NCBI RefSeq assembly: GCF_036053395.1
Contig: NZ_CP107942.1
Span: forward strand, 6,962,501-7,026,500
Source: Actinoplanes sp. NBC_00393
Lineage (GTDB): Bacteria > Actinomycetota > Actinomycetes > Mycobacteriales > Micromonosporaceae
Length of the DNA stretch: 64,000 nucleotides
Reading direction: 5' to 3'
In this document: piece after piece, positions 1 to 8,933 of the stretch
Layout: each line of letters starts with the position of its first letter
Position numbering within the stretch: the first letter of the stretch is position 1
Position numbers and translations under genes: made by a program
Notes under the pieces: generated by a model
The model's input: only the letters and a program-made list of their open reading frames with translations
Told to the model about the DNA's origin: nothing
The model's database searches: none

Positions 1-978
1 TTTCTCCAGGGTCAGGCGGCCGACCTCCCGGCGTACCGGGTCGAAGCACGACAGCAGCACCGCCTCCGGGGTGTCGTCGATGATCAGGTTCACGCCGGTG
101 GTGGACTCGAAGGCCCGGATGTTGCGGCCCTCCCGCCCGATGATCCGGCCCTTCATCTCGTCACTCGGCAGGTGCAGGACGCTGACCACGCTCTCCGCGG
201 TCTGCTCGCTGGCGATCCGCTGAATCGCGTCGACCACGATGTGCCGGGCCCGGGTGTCCGCGGTGTTCTTCGCCTCGGTCTCGATGTCCCGGACCAGGAT
301 CGCCGCCTCCCGCTTCGCCTGACCCTCGATCGACTCGATCAGCTCACCCCGCGCCGTCTCGGCGCTCAGCCCGGCGATCCGCTCCAACTCGCGGCGCTTC
401 ACCTCTTCGGTCCTGGTGAGGTTGGTCTCCCGCTCGGCCAGGGCGGACTCTCTCTTCGTCAGCTCCGCCTCCAGGGTGCCGAGCCGGCGCTCCCGCTCCA
501 CGAGGCGCTCCACCTCTTCGGCGTGCAGGCGCTCCCGCTCGTCGATCCGGGCGGCCCGGCGCTCCACCTCGGCAGCCTGCTCCTTCACCGTGGCGTTGAG
601 CAGCGCGATCTCCCGCTCACCGGAACGGCGGGCCGCAGCCCGGAGCTGCTCGGCGTCAGTCTCGGCCTGGCGGTGAGCGTGCTCGAGAATCGTGTCGGCC
701 TCCTCGTGGGCGGCCTCCAGAACCCGGCGGGCCTCAGCACGGGCGGCGCTGGCCTCCGCCTTCGCAGCAGCAGTTTCTGCGCGTACGGAAGCGGCCTTCG
801 CCTTCGCGTCCTCGACCTTCGCCTGCGCGTCACCGACCGCCTGCTCCTGCCGCTCCTGGGCATCCTGCCGGTCGGCGTTCAGATTGCGCAGCGCCCGCGC
901 CCCGAAAACGATCCCGGCTATCACCGACACGGCGAGCACGATGGTCGCAACCACGAGCACCCAGACCAGGGGGGTCAT
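1..978 (-). CDS. rny: Ribonuclease Y, N-terminal part (cut by window edge)
   Basis: The frame is open from an ATG at 978 to base 1, giving 326 residues; the C-terminal HD nuclease domain lies outside the window. RNase Y is a membrane-anchored endoribonuclease that starts mRNA decay. Visible in order: one N-terminal membrane helix (about residues 4-26), a long charged coiled coil rich in Ala, Glu and Arg (about 30-250), then a KH RNA-binding domain with the [10 protein letters not shown] loop at about 277-286. This architecture is diagnostic. It is the last gene of the recA-recX direction, but 2.4 kb of repeat-rich DNA separates it from recX, so it probably has its own promoter between about 980 and 1150; I could not place one. 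Confidence 0.93.
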   Translation of the reverse strand, partial: MTPLVWVLVVATIVLAVSVIAGIVFGARALRNLNADRQDAQERQEQAVGDAQAKVEDAKAKAASVRAETAAAKAEASAARAEARRVLEAAHEEADTILEHAHRQAETDAEQLRAAARRSGEREIALLNATVKEQAAEVERRAARIDERERLHAEEVERLVERERRLGTLEAELTKRESALAERETNLTRTEEVKRRELERIAGLSAETARGELIESIEGQAKREAAILVRDIETEAKNTADTRARHIVVDAIQRIASEQTAESVVSVLHLPSDEMKGRIIGREGRNIRAFESTTGVNLIIDDTPEAVLLSCFDPVRREVGRLTLEK

Positions 979-1157
979 CTCGCCGCGTCTCCCTTCGCCG
1001 CCGCGCGGTGTGCACGCGCGCGGCCTCATTGCGGGATGCCCGACCAAGGCAGATGACCGCAGGCGGCACCGAACCCGGGCTCACTCGCTCCGCTTCGGCT
1101 TCCCCGAGCTATCCAGTCTCCAGGCGGCTGTTCGGGCCGCCGGGGTGGGCTGCGTGG

Positions 1158-1690
1158 TTGCCTTTCCTGCAGGTCCGGCTGCTGCCTTTCGGCTGCGGCC
1201 GCCTTTCCTGCAAGCCTGGCTGCTGCCTTTCGGCTGCCGCTGCCTTTCCTGCAAGCCTGGCCGCTGCCTTCCGGCTGCCGCTGCCATCCCTGCAAGCCTG
1301 GCCGCTGCCTTCCGGCTGCCGCTGCCATCCCTGCAAGCCTGGCCGCTGCCTTCCGGCTGCCGCTGCCATCCCTGCAAGCCTGGCCGCTGCCTTCCGGCTG
1401 CCGCTGCCATCTCCTGCGGGTCTGGCTGCCGCGCTGCTGCCTTGTCTGCAGGCCTTGGCTGCCGCTGTCGGCTCGCCGTCTCCGCGGATCGGACCGCCGT
1501 TGCCTTCTTCGCGAATCGGGCTATCAGTGCCTTTCCGCAGATCAGGCTGCCTGATGGCTGCCTTTCTGTGGTTCGGGCTGCCGGTGAGGCTGCCGTTCTC
1601 GCGCGTCCGGCCGCCGCGGGTCGCCACCTTGTTGGCCGGCTCCCCTGGCTGCCCTTCCGCGGCTGGCCCTCCTTTCGCTCACACCGCGGG
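1158..1690. repeat. 41-bp GC-rich tandem repeat array with decaying flank
   Basis: The word CTGCAAGCCTGG recurs at 1208, 1249, 1290, 1331 and 1372, exactly 41 bp apart. Three central units are nearly identical; one left unit and several right units (to about 1690) are progressively degenerate. Because 41 is not a multiple of 3, the array shifts frame every unit, so it does not encode a repetitive protein. There are no unique spacers, so it is not CRISPR. Confidence 0.85.
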
Positions 1691-2640
1691 TTTCGCGTTG
1701 CGAGCGGCCGGATGGTCAGGGCCGCTGGAGGCTGACGAATACTCCGCCTGCGTTTCGCCCAGCTTCCCTGCTGTGGCCGCCGTACCGGATGATCGGGGTG
1801 TCGCACTCGCGGCTGTGAGGCCGTTCGCGGATAGCCTGATCAATCCGGTCAGGTCAGCCCTGGCACGGATCGCCTTCGTCGAGGTCGGTCGGTCACCGAT
1901 GCCCGGGTCACCACCGCCATCGGAACCGCACACAGATCGCCATCTCTGGTTCACCATGCAGGGATCCGTGGTGGATCACCGGTCGGAGCCTCGCCCCGGT
2001 CGCCTGCGGAGCTTCGCCGCAGTCTGCCCGCGAGCCGGGAAGCATCGTTCTCCTCGGGTGCGGTATGAATACCCGAGGACTGCCTCCGGCCTGCGAACCG
2101 TCTGCTCGCTGCTCGGATCGGAGTTTGTGGAGTTGTGGGGTCGACCGCCGGTATGTCGCGCTGCCAGCCGCGCGGTCAGCGGCCGGCAGAGGCATCGCCT
2201 GAGAGAGCGAAACCAACCAAGTGATGCCGTAATGTAATGCGATCTATGTTGTGCCTGTTGCTTGCGATGGTCGAACAAACCTTGTGTAACGCGAGGCTAG
2301 GTCGCGAGCACCGCTTCGGTCAAGGACTCATGATTCGGCAGCGGATAGGACGTACGGCACAGACGTGCTTACGCCCAGCTCACGATCCCGCCCGGATATT
2401 TCCGGCGTACCGTACGATGACGCCTAGACCTCGGTACTCACCGGAACCATCGACTCCGATCTCCTTGCCCTCCGCAAAGGTGCCCGGGGACACACAGCGT
2501 GACGACACGGCCGAGATCCACCACGATGCCGCACGGACGCCGTGGGAGATCCTGCTGAAAGAGCACAAGAGGAAGGATCCTCACATCGGGACTATATCGG
2601 TGAGAGGCTTCCGATCGTTACCAATGGGCCGTGTCCGGCG

Positions 2641-3170
2641 GCCGGGTTTCGCTTTGGCCGGGCCGCCGGGTTTCGCTTCGGCCGGGCCGCCGGGTTCCGC
2701 TTCGGCCGGGCCGCCGGGTTTCGCTTCGGCCGGGCCGCCGGGTTCCGCTTCGGCCGGGCCGCCGGGTTCCGCTTCGGCCGGGCCGCCGGGTTCCGCTTCG
2801 GCCGGGCCGCCGGGTTTCGCTTCGGCCGGGCCGCCGGGTTTCGCTTCGGCCGGGCCGCCGGGTTTCGCTTCGGCCCGGCTCGCCGGGTTCCAGCTCGGCC
2901 CCAGGTTTCGCTTCGGCGGGCTCGCCGGGTTCCGGCTCAGCCCACCGGGTTTCGCTTCGCCTCAGCCCGCCCACCAAGTTTCGGCCCGGCCCGCGGGGTT
3001 CCGCCTCCGCCCCCAAATTTCGCTTCGCCTCGGCCCGCACACCGGGCTTCGGCCCGGCCCGCCGGGTTCCGCCTCAGCCCACCGGGTTTCGCTTCGCCTC
3101 AGCCCGTCCGTCGGGTTTCGCCTCGGCCTGCCTGCAGGTTTCGCTTTGTCCGCCAGGCTGGCCTCCGGGT
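2641..3170. repeat. 24-bp GC-rich tandem repeat array with degenerate tail
   Basis: Ten head-to-tail 24-bp units run from 2641 to 2880. Each starts GCCGGGTT and ends CGGCCGGGCC, and most of the variation is a T/C alternation in the GTTTCGC/GTTCCGC core. From 2881 to about 3170 the motif continues in degraded form (GTTTCGCTTCG with variable linkers). The period is a multiple of 3, which keeps several frames open, but the frames have no recognisable start context or family. The array sits just beyond the 3' end of recX. Confidence 0.88.
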
Positions 3171-3365
3171 TCAGCAGGAACCGCCAGCTGGCCGGGCCTC
3201 GCTTCGCCCGCCTGCCGGGGCCGACCCGGTGATCTCATCTCCGCTCTTCGCCGGCCGAAGCGCTCGGCCTTGACGCCCAGCCGCTGAGCCGGAGCGAGCG
3301 CGCCTCGGCCGGTTGGCGCTGTCGCCGGGATCAGCCTTCGACAGCCCGACCATCGACGGCGCGTT

Positions 3366-4067
3366 TCAGAGCGTGGAGTCGCCGGCCTGGTCCGCCAGAG
3401 CATCCTCGTCGATGGCGTCGGCGAACTCGGCCGCCTCCGCATCGCGTGCGGCCAGCGCCTCCTTGACCGCACGGATCGCCACTCCGGCGGAGTAGCCCTT
3501 GCGCGCCAGCATGGCGACGAGACGGCGGAACACCGCCTCCGGCGTACCGCTCGCGGTGCGCAGCTTGCGATCCACCAGCGCGCGGGCGGCAGCAGCCTCA
3601 GACTCGTCGTCAAGGGACTCCAGCGCCTCGCCGGCGACCTCCGGATCCACACCGCGCTGGCGCAACTCGTTGGCGAGCGCCCGCCGGGCCAGCCCTCGAC
3701 CGTGGTGCCGGCTGGACACCCACGCCCGGGCGAACGCCGCGTCGTCGATGATGCCGACCTCGTCATACCGATCGAGGACCTCGGCGATCACCTCTTCGGA
3801 GATCTCCTTCCGGGCCAGCACCTTCGCCAGCTCAGCGCGCGTCCTCGGACGAACAGCGAGCTGGCGGAGACAGATCTCACGGGCGCGCTCGGACTCGCTC
3901 TGCGGCGGCTGTCTCTCAGCAGCCGGCGAGTCCTCCCCGTCACCTGATGATCGTCGGCGGCCCGCCGCCCCGGAACGCCGGCGAGAACCCTCGGCTTCGC
4001 CGGCGTCGGCCCGGGGCGGGATGGCATCCCATCCCCGCCCGGACCGTGCACCTCGTCTTCCGGCCAT
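3366..4067 (-). CDS. recX: Regulatory protein RecX
   Basis: RecX binds RecA filaments and restrains recombinase and co-protease activity. The protein is about 233 residues. After a disordered Arg/Ser/Gly-rich N-terminus of about 60 residues come the three-helix RecX repeats (for example AREICLRQLAVRPRTRAEL and DDAAFARAWVSSRHHGRGLARRAL). The ATG at 4067 is used here; an overlapping GTG at 4070 would add one residue. The start lies about 14 bp after the recA stop, so the two are almost certainly cotranscribed and translationally close, the usual recA-recX arrangement. The mobile acidic C-terminus ends at the TGA at 3366. Confidence 0.93.
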   Translation of the reverse strand: MAGRRGARSGRGWDAIPPRADAGEAEGSRRRSGAAGRRRSSGDGEDSPAAERQPPQSESERAREICLRQLAVRPRTRAELAKVLARKEISEEVIAEVLDRYDEVGIIDDAAFARAWVSSRHHGRGLARRALANELRQRGVDPEVAGEALESLDDESEAAAARALVDRKLRTASGTPEAVFRRLVAMLARKGYSAGVAIRAVKEALAARDAEAAEFADAIDEDALADQAGDSTL

Positions 4068-4081
4068 CACGGCCTACCGGA

Positions 4082-5125
4082 TCAGAAGTCGACCGGCGGC
4101 AGCTCGGGGCCGCTCGCGGCGTCACCGGTGGTCTGCCCCACGCCGAGCTTCTCCAAGATCTTCTTCTCGATCTCGGCGGCGACGTCGGGGTTCTCCTTGA
4201 GGAACTCCCGCGCCTTCTCCTTGCCCTGGCCGAGCTGGTCGCCGTCATACGTGTACCAGGCGCCGGACTTGCGGATGATGCTCTGCTCGACGCCGACGTC
4301 GATGAGCGAGCCCTCCCGCGAGATGCCCTTGCCATACATGATGTCGAACTCGGCCTGCTTGAACGGCGCGGCCACCTTGTTCTTGACGACCTTGACCCGG
4401 GTCCGGTTACCGACGACGTCGGTGCCGTCCTTCAGGCTCTCGATCCGGCGCACGTCGAGACGAACGGACGCGTAGAACTTCAGCGCGCGACCACCGGTCG
4501 TCGTCTCGGGCGAGCCGAACATCACACCGATCTTCTCGCGCAGCTGGTTGATGAAGATCGCCGTGGTCCCGGAGTTGTTCAGGATGCCGGTGATCTTACG
4601 GAGCGCCTGGCTCATCAGCCGGGCCTGGAGGCCGACGTGGCTGTCGCCCATCTCACCCTCGATCTCGGCGCGCGGCACGAGGGCGGCCACCGAGTCGATG
4701 ACGATGATGTCGAGGGCGCCGGAGCGGATCAGCATGTCCGCAATCTCCAGCGCCTGCTCACCGGTGTCCGGCTGGGAGACGAGCAGCGCGTCGGTGTCGA
4801 CGCCGAGGGCCCGCGCATATTCCGGGTCGAGCGCGTGCTCCGCGTCGATGAACGCCGCGAGGCCACCCGCCTTCTGTGCGTTGGCCACCGCGTGCAGGGC
4901 GACCGTTGTCTTACCGCTGGACTCGGGCCCGTAGACCTCGATGACCCGGCCTCGCGGCAGCCCGCCGACGCCGAGCGCCACATCGAGAGCGATGGAGCTG
5001 GTCGGGATCACGGCCATCTGCATGACCGGCCGCTCACCGAGCCGCATCACCGACCCCTTGCCGAACTGCTTGTCGATCTGTGCCAGCGCTAGCTCGAGCG
5101 CCTTTTCCCGATCCGGTCCTGCCAT
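4082..5125 (-). CDS. recA: Recombinase RecA
   Basis: RecA performs ATP-dependent homologous strand exchange and promotes LexA self-cleavage in the SOS response. The 347-residue product from the ATG at 5125 has the canonical Walker [10 protein letters not shown], the [10 protein letters not shown] segment, Walker [13 protein letters not shown], and the L2 loop with [20 protein letters not shown]. No intein interrupts it. The frame extends to 5296, but the N-terminus [20 protein letters not shown] matches the family start; an upstream GTG-initiated form is possible. Downstream recX follows within 15 bp. Candidate LexA boxes lie upstream at 5268-5313. Confidence 0.97.
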   Translation of the reverse strand: MAGPDREKALELALAQIDKQFGKGSVMRLGERPVMQMAVIPTSSIALDVALGVGGLPRGRVIEVYGPESSGKTTVALHAVANAQKAGGLAAFIDAEHALDPEYARALGVDTDALLVSQPDTGEQALEIADMLIRSGALDIIVIDSVAALVPRAEIEGEMGDSHVGLQARLMSQALRKITGILNNSGTTAIFINQLREKIGVMFGSPETTTGGRALKFYASVRLDVRRIESLKDGTDVVGNRTRVKVVKNKVAAPFKQAEFDIMYGKGISREGSLIDVGVEQSIIRKSGAWYTYDGDQLGQGKEKAREFLKENPDVAAEIEKKILEKLGVGQTTGDAASGPELPPVDF

Positions 5126-5267
5126 TGCCGCCACCCCTGTACTCGACTTCGCGGTCTTCGTCGAAGAGCTCTTGTTCACCACGGCCGACACGTTATGCGG
5201 TGGGTATGACAAAAATCTTCCGCCCCACCGCGGGCTGTGGATAGGCCAAGCCGCTGTGGACAATAGC

Positions 5268-5313
5268 CGAACACCTGTACGACGATCGAGCGACACGCCA
5301 GAACAAGCGTACG
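5268..5313. promoter_or_regulatory. Two candidate LexA (SOS) boxes upstream of recA
   Basis: CGAACACCTGTACG (5268-5281) and GAACAAGCGTACG (5301-5313) both fit GAAC-N4-GTAC, one base away from the actinobacterial LexA core GAAC-N4-GTTC. They lie about 145-190 bp upstream of the recA start, in the gap after DUF3046. The assignment is by consensus only. Confidence 0.45.
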
Positions 5314-5322
5314 AAAAGCTGC

Positions 5323-5523
5323 TCAGCGCAGGCGCGAAGGCACCCGATCGGGGTATGCCGCCACCACTGCGCGCCAGATAGTAGCGGTTTCGACACCTTG
5401 AGTAATTGACTCGTCGATGGTCCGCCCACCGAGCTCCGTAAAGGCGTGATCCGCCGCGATGCTGCGGGCATAAGCGGATCCGAACGACTGCTCGAGCCGC
5501 TCCCAGAAATCAGTCAACCGCAC
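5323..5523 (-). CDS. DUF3046 family small protein
   Basis: This 66-residue protein ([15 protein letters not shown] at the start) belongs to DUF3046, a small actinobacterial family usually found directly upstream of recA, as here. Function is unknown. The conserved features visible are the aromatic N-terminus (DFWERL) and the segment [15 protein letters not shown] followed by VWRAV-like residues ([10 protein letters not shown]). It starts at a GTG at 5523, 25 bp after the stop of udgX, so it may be cotranscribed with udgX. Nearly 200 bp including the candidate SOS boxes separate it from recA. Confidence 0.88.
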   Translation of the reverse strand: MRLTDFWERLEQSFGSAYARSIAADHAFTELGGRTIDESITQGVETATIWRAVVAAYPDRVPSRLR

Positions 5524-5548
5524 GGTAAGAGCCTACTCACGGCTACGT

Positions 5549-6211
5549 TCAAGCGATCGCGGCCGCAGCCACGCGCAGGTCGTCGACGAGCCCCCGGTAC
5601 GCCGTTTCCCGATCGTCCGCCCGCAGCACCGCCGACGGGTGGATCGTCGCAAGCGCCTGGATCTCCGCCACCGGGAAGTCCTCCGGATGCTGGGCGGACG
5701 CCGGCCACGGCATCAGCTGCCCCCGGGACTTGGTGACCCGGAAGGAGGGGCCGAGCAACGCCCGTCCCGCGGTCGCGCCGAGGATGACCACCAACTCCGG
5801 CTTCAACAGGGAGAACTCCGCGACCAGCCAGGGCCGGCAGGCCGTGATGTGCGCCGGGCCCGGGTTCTGGTGGATCCGTCGCTTGCCCCGCATCTCGAAA
5901 CGGAAGTGCTTGACCGCGTTGGTGATGTAGAGATCACCCGGGTCGATACCGGCGTCGTCGACCGCCTCGCGCAGCAGATGGCCCGCAGGGCCCACGAACG
6001 GCAGGCCACGCTGGTCCTCCACGTCGCCTGGCTGCTCCCCGACGAACACGATCTTCGCGTGCGGCGCGCCGCGGCCGAACACGGTCTGCGTCGCGTCCTG
6101 ATACAGCTCGCAGCCCTGACAGTCAGCGGCGGCCGATTTCAGGTCGTCGATACTCCGTGACTGCGGCGGCACCCACTGCTGTGCTCCGATTGGCGCCTCT
6201 GTCCTCGGCAT
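5549..6211 (-). CDS. udgX: UdgX-type uracil-DNA binding glycosylase
   Basis: The 220-residue protein belongs to the uracil-DNA glycosylase superfamily and carries the UdgX signature. Motif A is GEQPGD (58-63), the UdgX-specific loop is KRRIH (110-114), and the final motif is HPS (191-193). In characterised UdgX the loop histidine becomes covalently attached to the sugar at uracil sites, trapping enzyme on DNA; His114 is the equivalent here. Cys31, Cys34 and Cys125 are candidate iron-sulfur ligands; a fourth cysteine is not obvious. Ordinary family-4 UDGs lack the KRRIH loop, which makes UdgX the better call. It is 25 bp upstream of DUF3046 and in the same direction as recA. Confidence 0.9.
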   Translation of the reverse strand: MPRTEAPIGAQQWVPPQSRSIDDLKSAAADCQGCELYQDATQTVFGRGAPHAKIVFVGEQPGDVEDQRGLPFVGPAGHLLREAVDDAGIDPGDLYITNAVKHFRFEMRGKRRIHQNPGPAHITACRPWLVAEFSLLKPELVVILGATAGRALLGPSFRVTKSRGQLMPWPASAQHPEDFPVAEIQALATIHPSAVLRADDRETAYRGLVDDLRVAAAAIA

Positions 6212-6275
6212 GCCTCCGTTCTACCCGCACCTGCCATCTCCATGCCGACCGGCCTGACCCGCGTGGTGGACCCGG

Positions 6276-7622
6276 TCACCGCATCGGCACGCCGGTTGCC
6301 GGTGGTCGGACCGCAGCAGCGACCGCTCTCGCCAGCTCAGGTATGTCCTCGTCGTCAAGCGAGCTGATGGTGATGCGGATCCCCGGAGCGGAACGGACCC
6401 GGAAGAGTGAACCGGGTGCGACGGCATAGCCGGCGTCACGCATCGCTGCGACAGCCTGTGTCTCGTCGGGGACCGGGATCCAGACATTGATGCCGCTGTC
6501 ACCGTGAGCAGGTACGCCGTACGCCCGGATGGCATCGCGCAAGCCACGCCGGCGTCGCTTGTACGCCTCGGCGGCGGTAGCGACCTGAGCGGTGACTTCC
6601 GGGTCCTCCCAGAGGCGCAGGAGCAGCCGCTGCAGTGTCGTGGAGACCCATCCCATCCCGATACGCATCCGGCCGACCACCCGGGCGACGGTCGTCTCGT
6701 CACCGGCCAGAACGGAGATGCGCAGATCCGGCCCGAACGGTTTGGAGGCGGATCGGACGAACGCCCACGATTTCGTAACCGGGCCGACGCAGTGCGGGGC
6801 CTGCTCAGCCAGCTCGGCGGCGTGGTCGTCCTCGATGACCACGACCTCGGGAGAACCGCTGAGCAGCTCCCGCAACTGGACGGCACGCTGCGCGCTGACC
6901 GTGGCCCCGGTCGGGTTCTGCGCTCGCACGGTGATGACGACGGCCCGCGCGCCGGCCTGCAACGCGGCCGCGAAGGACTCCGGAACCGGCCCCTCCTCGT
7001 CGACGGCGAACGGCAGCACCCGCAGACCCAGAGCGGCGATCAGATCGATGATGCCTGCCCAGCCCGGGTCCTCGACGGCCACCGCGTCTCCCTGGCGCAG
7101 ATGAGCGGTCAGCACCCGCTCGATCGAATCGAGGGCACCGGCGGTGACCGCGAAGTCGGCGTGCTCCACCGGAATGCCCTGCCCGAGGAGACGTGGCCGG
7201 GCGGCATCGATCAGCTCCGGCATCGTGACGGCAGTGGCATAACCCTGCGGAGCGCCGGTCTGCTCGGCGACCACTGCGAGCGACGGGCCCAGGGGCGGCA
7301 GCAGCCGGACATCCGGCTCGCCGGTGGAGAGATCCCGCAGGCCGGCCGGCACCGGTGACCGCGCCCCGGACCGCGGGACCGCCACCGCGGGACGGGACCG
7401 CACCCGCGTACCCCGTCGGCCCTCGGTTTCGATCACGCCGCGCTGCCGCAGCTCCTGATAGGCCTTGGCGACCGTGGCTGGGCTGACATGGAGAGCGCCG
7501 GCAAGCACGCGCACCGATGGCAACGCAGCTCCGGAGACCCAGTCGCCCCGGAGCACCCCCGCCTCGATGCTGGCAGAAATCTCGGCAGCGGTCTCGCCGG
7601 TGACCTGATACTGTCCTGACAC
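6276..7622 (-). CDS. MocR/PdxR-type GntR regulator with aminotransferase fold
   Basis: The 448-residue protein has a GntR winged helix at about 8-75 (LPSVRVLAGALHVSPATVAKAYQELRQRG) followed by a class-I aminotransferase-like domain. The PLP lysine context SASKPFGPDLR is present. MocR regulators sense PLP or PLP-amino acid adducts and commonly control a divergent gene. Here the divergent gene at 7683 contains a pyridoxamine-phosphate-oxidase-like flavin domain, and the 60 bp between them holds a perfect 14-bp palindrome. The protein therefore probably controls that transcript and itself (inference). The start is uncertain by a few codons. Confidence 0.88.
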   Translation of the reverse strand: MSGQYQVTGETAAEISASIEAGVLRGDWVSGAALPSVRVLAGALHVSPATVAKAYQELRQRGVIETEGRRGTRVRSRPAVAVPRSGARSPVPAGLRDLSTGEPDVRLLPPLGPSLAVVAEQTGAPQGYATAVTMPELIDAARPRLLGQGIPVEHADFAVTAGALDSIERVLTAHLRQGDAVAVEDPGWAGIIDLIAALGLRVLPFAVDEEGPVPESFAAALQAGARAVVITVRAQNPTGATVSAQRAVQLRELLSGSPEVVVIEDDHAAELAEQAPHCVGPVTKSWAFVRSASKPFGPDLRISVLAGDETTVARVVGRMRIGMGWVSTTLQRLLLRLWEDPEVTAQVATAAEAYKRRRRGLRDAIRAYGVPAHGDSGINVWIPVPDETQAVAAMRDAGYAVAPGSLFRVRSAPGIRITISSLDDEDIPELARAVAAAVRPPATGVPMR

Positions 7623-7632
7623 AGATGAGATT

Positions 7633-7646
7633 CTGTACTAGTACAG
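7633..7646. promoter_or_regulatory. Perfect palindrome, candidate MocR operator
   Basis: CTGTACTAGTACAG is a perfect 14-bp palindrome in the middle of the 60-bp gap between the divergent MocR gene and the flavin/GNAT fusion gene. GntR-family operators are typically short palindromes in this position. No other inverted repeat is visible in the gap. Confidence 0.6.
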
Positions 7647-7682
7647 CACCAGGCGCAAGCCGATCACCTCCCGGAGGCCACG

Positions 7683-8921
7683 GTGACCGACCTTTATCCC
7701 CCGACCGAGCGCACGACCGCCACGCGCACCCGGAGCCGGATGCGCTACGAGAAGGAGGCGGCACACGCCATCCTGGACGAGGCGTTCGACTGTGCGGTCG
7801 GCGTCGTCGTGGACGGCGAGCCACGCGTCCTGCCCAATCTGCACGTCCGGCTGGACGAGACCCTCTACCTGCACGGTTCCACCGGGGGACGGCTTGGTCT
7901 GGCGGCCCGCGGCGACGGCGTGCCGGTGTGTGTGACGGTCACCCTGCTCGACGGCTTGGTTTACGGACGATCCCAGTTCCACCACAGCGCCAACTACCGC
8001 TCGGTGGTGGCGCTCGGCATGGCTCGTCCGGTCACCGAGGAGAGTGAGAAGCGCCGGGTTCTCGGCGCCCTGGCCGACAAGATCGGGGCAGGCCGTTCCG
8101 GCGACAGCCGCCCACCGAACCGGCAGGAGCTGGCCCAGACCAGCGTGCTCGCCCTGCCCCTCGCCGAGGTCTCGGTCCGGGCGCGGACCGGTGGCGTGCT
8201 CGACGACCCGGACGACCTTGATCTCCCCCATTGGGCCGGGGTGCTGCCGTTGCGGACGGTGGCGGGCCCACCGATGACCGAGGCAGGCGTGGGCGCGGCA
8301 CCACCTGCCTACCTGCCAGGGTCTCCGTCCGAGTGGCAGACCCCGGTCGTGATGGAGGGCCGCCACGTGCGGCTGGAGCCGCTGACTCCCGGTCACGCCG
8401 AGGGCCTGTTCCAGGCGCTGGACGACGAGGAGGTCTGGCGGCACATCCCGAAATCCCGGCCACGCGACGTATCGGGGATGGCCGAGGACATCGCCGGCGT
8501 GCTGGAGGGACAGTGGCTCGGCCATCGAGCAGGCTGGACCCAGGTCGACCCGGCGACCGGGGCGATCATCGGCATGACGAGCTACCACGACATCGACACC
8601 GGCACCCGGTCACTCGGGATCGGGCACACGATGGTCGGCCGGAAATGGTGGCGCACCGGCGTCAACACCGAGGCGAAACTGATGCTGCTTGAGAGGGCGT
8701 TCGACGTGCTCGGCGCCGAGCGGGTCTTCTGGTACACGGACATTCGCAACGAGCGCTCCCAGCAGGCGATCGCGCGGCTCGGCGCCAGCCGGGACGGGGT
8801 GATCCGCCGCCAGCGGCTGCGGCCCGACGGCACCTGGCGCGACACCGTACTGTTCGCCATGACCGCGGACGAGTGGCCGGTGGCTGCGCAGCGACTTCGC
8901 GACCGGCTGGCCGCCGGCTGA
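7683..8921 (+). CDS. Bifunctional PNPOx-like flavin protein / GNAT acetyltransferase
   Basis: The 412-residue protein fuses two domains. Residues about 15-160 form a pyridoxamine 5'-phosphate oxidase-like FMN-binding split barrel (for example HVRLDETLYLHGSTGGRL). Residues about 220-410 form a GNAT N-acetyltransferase of the RimJ/RimL type (EGRHVRLEPLTPGHAEGL; GHTMVGRKWWRTGVNTEAK as the acetyl-CoA motif). Substrates are unknown. The GTG start at 7683 has a good ribosome site (GGAGG at 7673-7677). The LysE-type exporter follows after 12 bp, so they are probably one operon under the divergent MocR regulator. Confidence 0.88.
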   Translation: MTDLYPPTERTTATRTRSRMRYEKEAAHAILDEAFDCAVGVVVDGEPRVLPNLHVRLDETLYLHGSTGGRLGLAARGDGVPVCVTVTLLDGLVYGRSQFHHSANYRSVVALGMARPVTEESEKRRVLGALADKIGAGRSGDSRPPNRQELAQTSVLALPLAEVSVRARTGGVLDDPDDLDLPHWAGVLPLRTVAGPPMTEAGVGAAPPAYLPGSPSEWQTPVVMEGRHVRLEPLTPGHAEGLFQALDDEEVWRHIPKSRPRDVSGMAEDIAGVLEGQWLGHRAGWTQVDPATGAIIGMTSYHDIDTGTRSLGIGHTMVGRKWWRTGVNTEAKLMLLERAFDVLGAERVFWYTDIRNERSQQAIARLGASRDGVIRRQRLRPDGTWRDTVLFAMTADEWPVAAQRLRDRLAAG

Positions 8922-8933
8922 TCAGGAGGGTTC

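Larger units (their letters stand above)
979..3365. other. Gene-free 2.4 kb gap between recX and rny
   Basis: I see no credible gene here. Long reading frames exist on both strands in several phases at once, but they come from stop-poor tandem repeats and match no family I recognise. The gap holds two unrelated tandem arrays (about 1158-1690 and 2641-3170) separated by about 0.95 kb of non-repetitive sequence. The part from about 2220 to 2640 is visibly less GC-rich than its surroundings, which could reflect a promoter region or decayed foreign DNA. Confidence 0.6.

Noticed and set aside
1008..2237. Long plus-strand reading frame (409 codons) and its overlapping frames on both strands
   Set aside because: It runs through the 41-bp array, which stays open in all frames because of composition. 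No ribosome site, no family, and the repeat period is not a multiple of 3.
1158..3170. CRISPR arrays
   Set aside because: Units are directly adjacent with no unique spacers, unit lengths are 41 and 24 bp, and no cas genes are present.
2237..3273. Plus-strand frames encoding PPGFASAG or RAAGFRFG repeats
   Set aside because: Two different frames and the minus strand are all open through the same 24-bp array, which is expected from a stop-free unit whose length is a multiple of 3. No conserved domain or start context.
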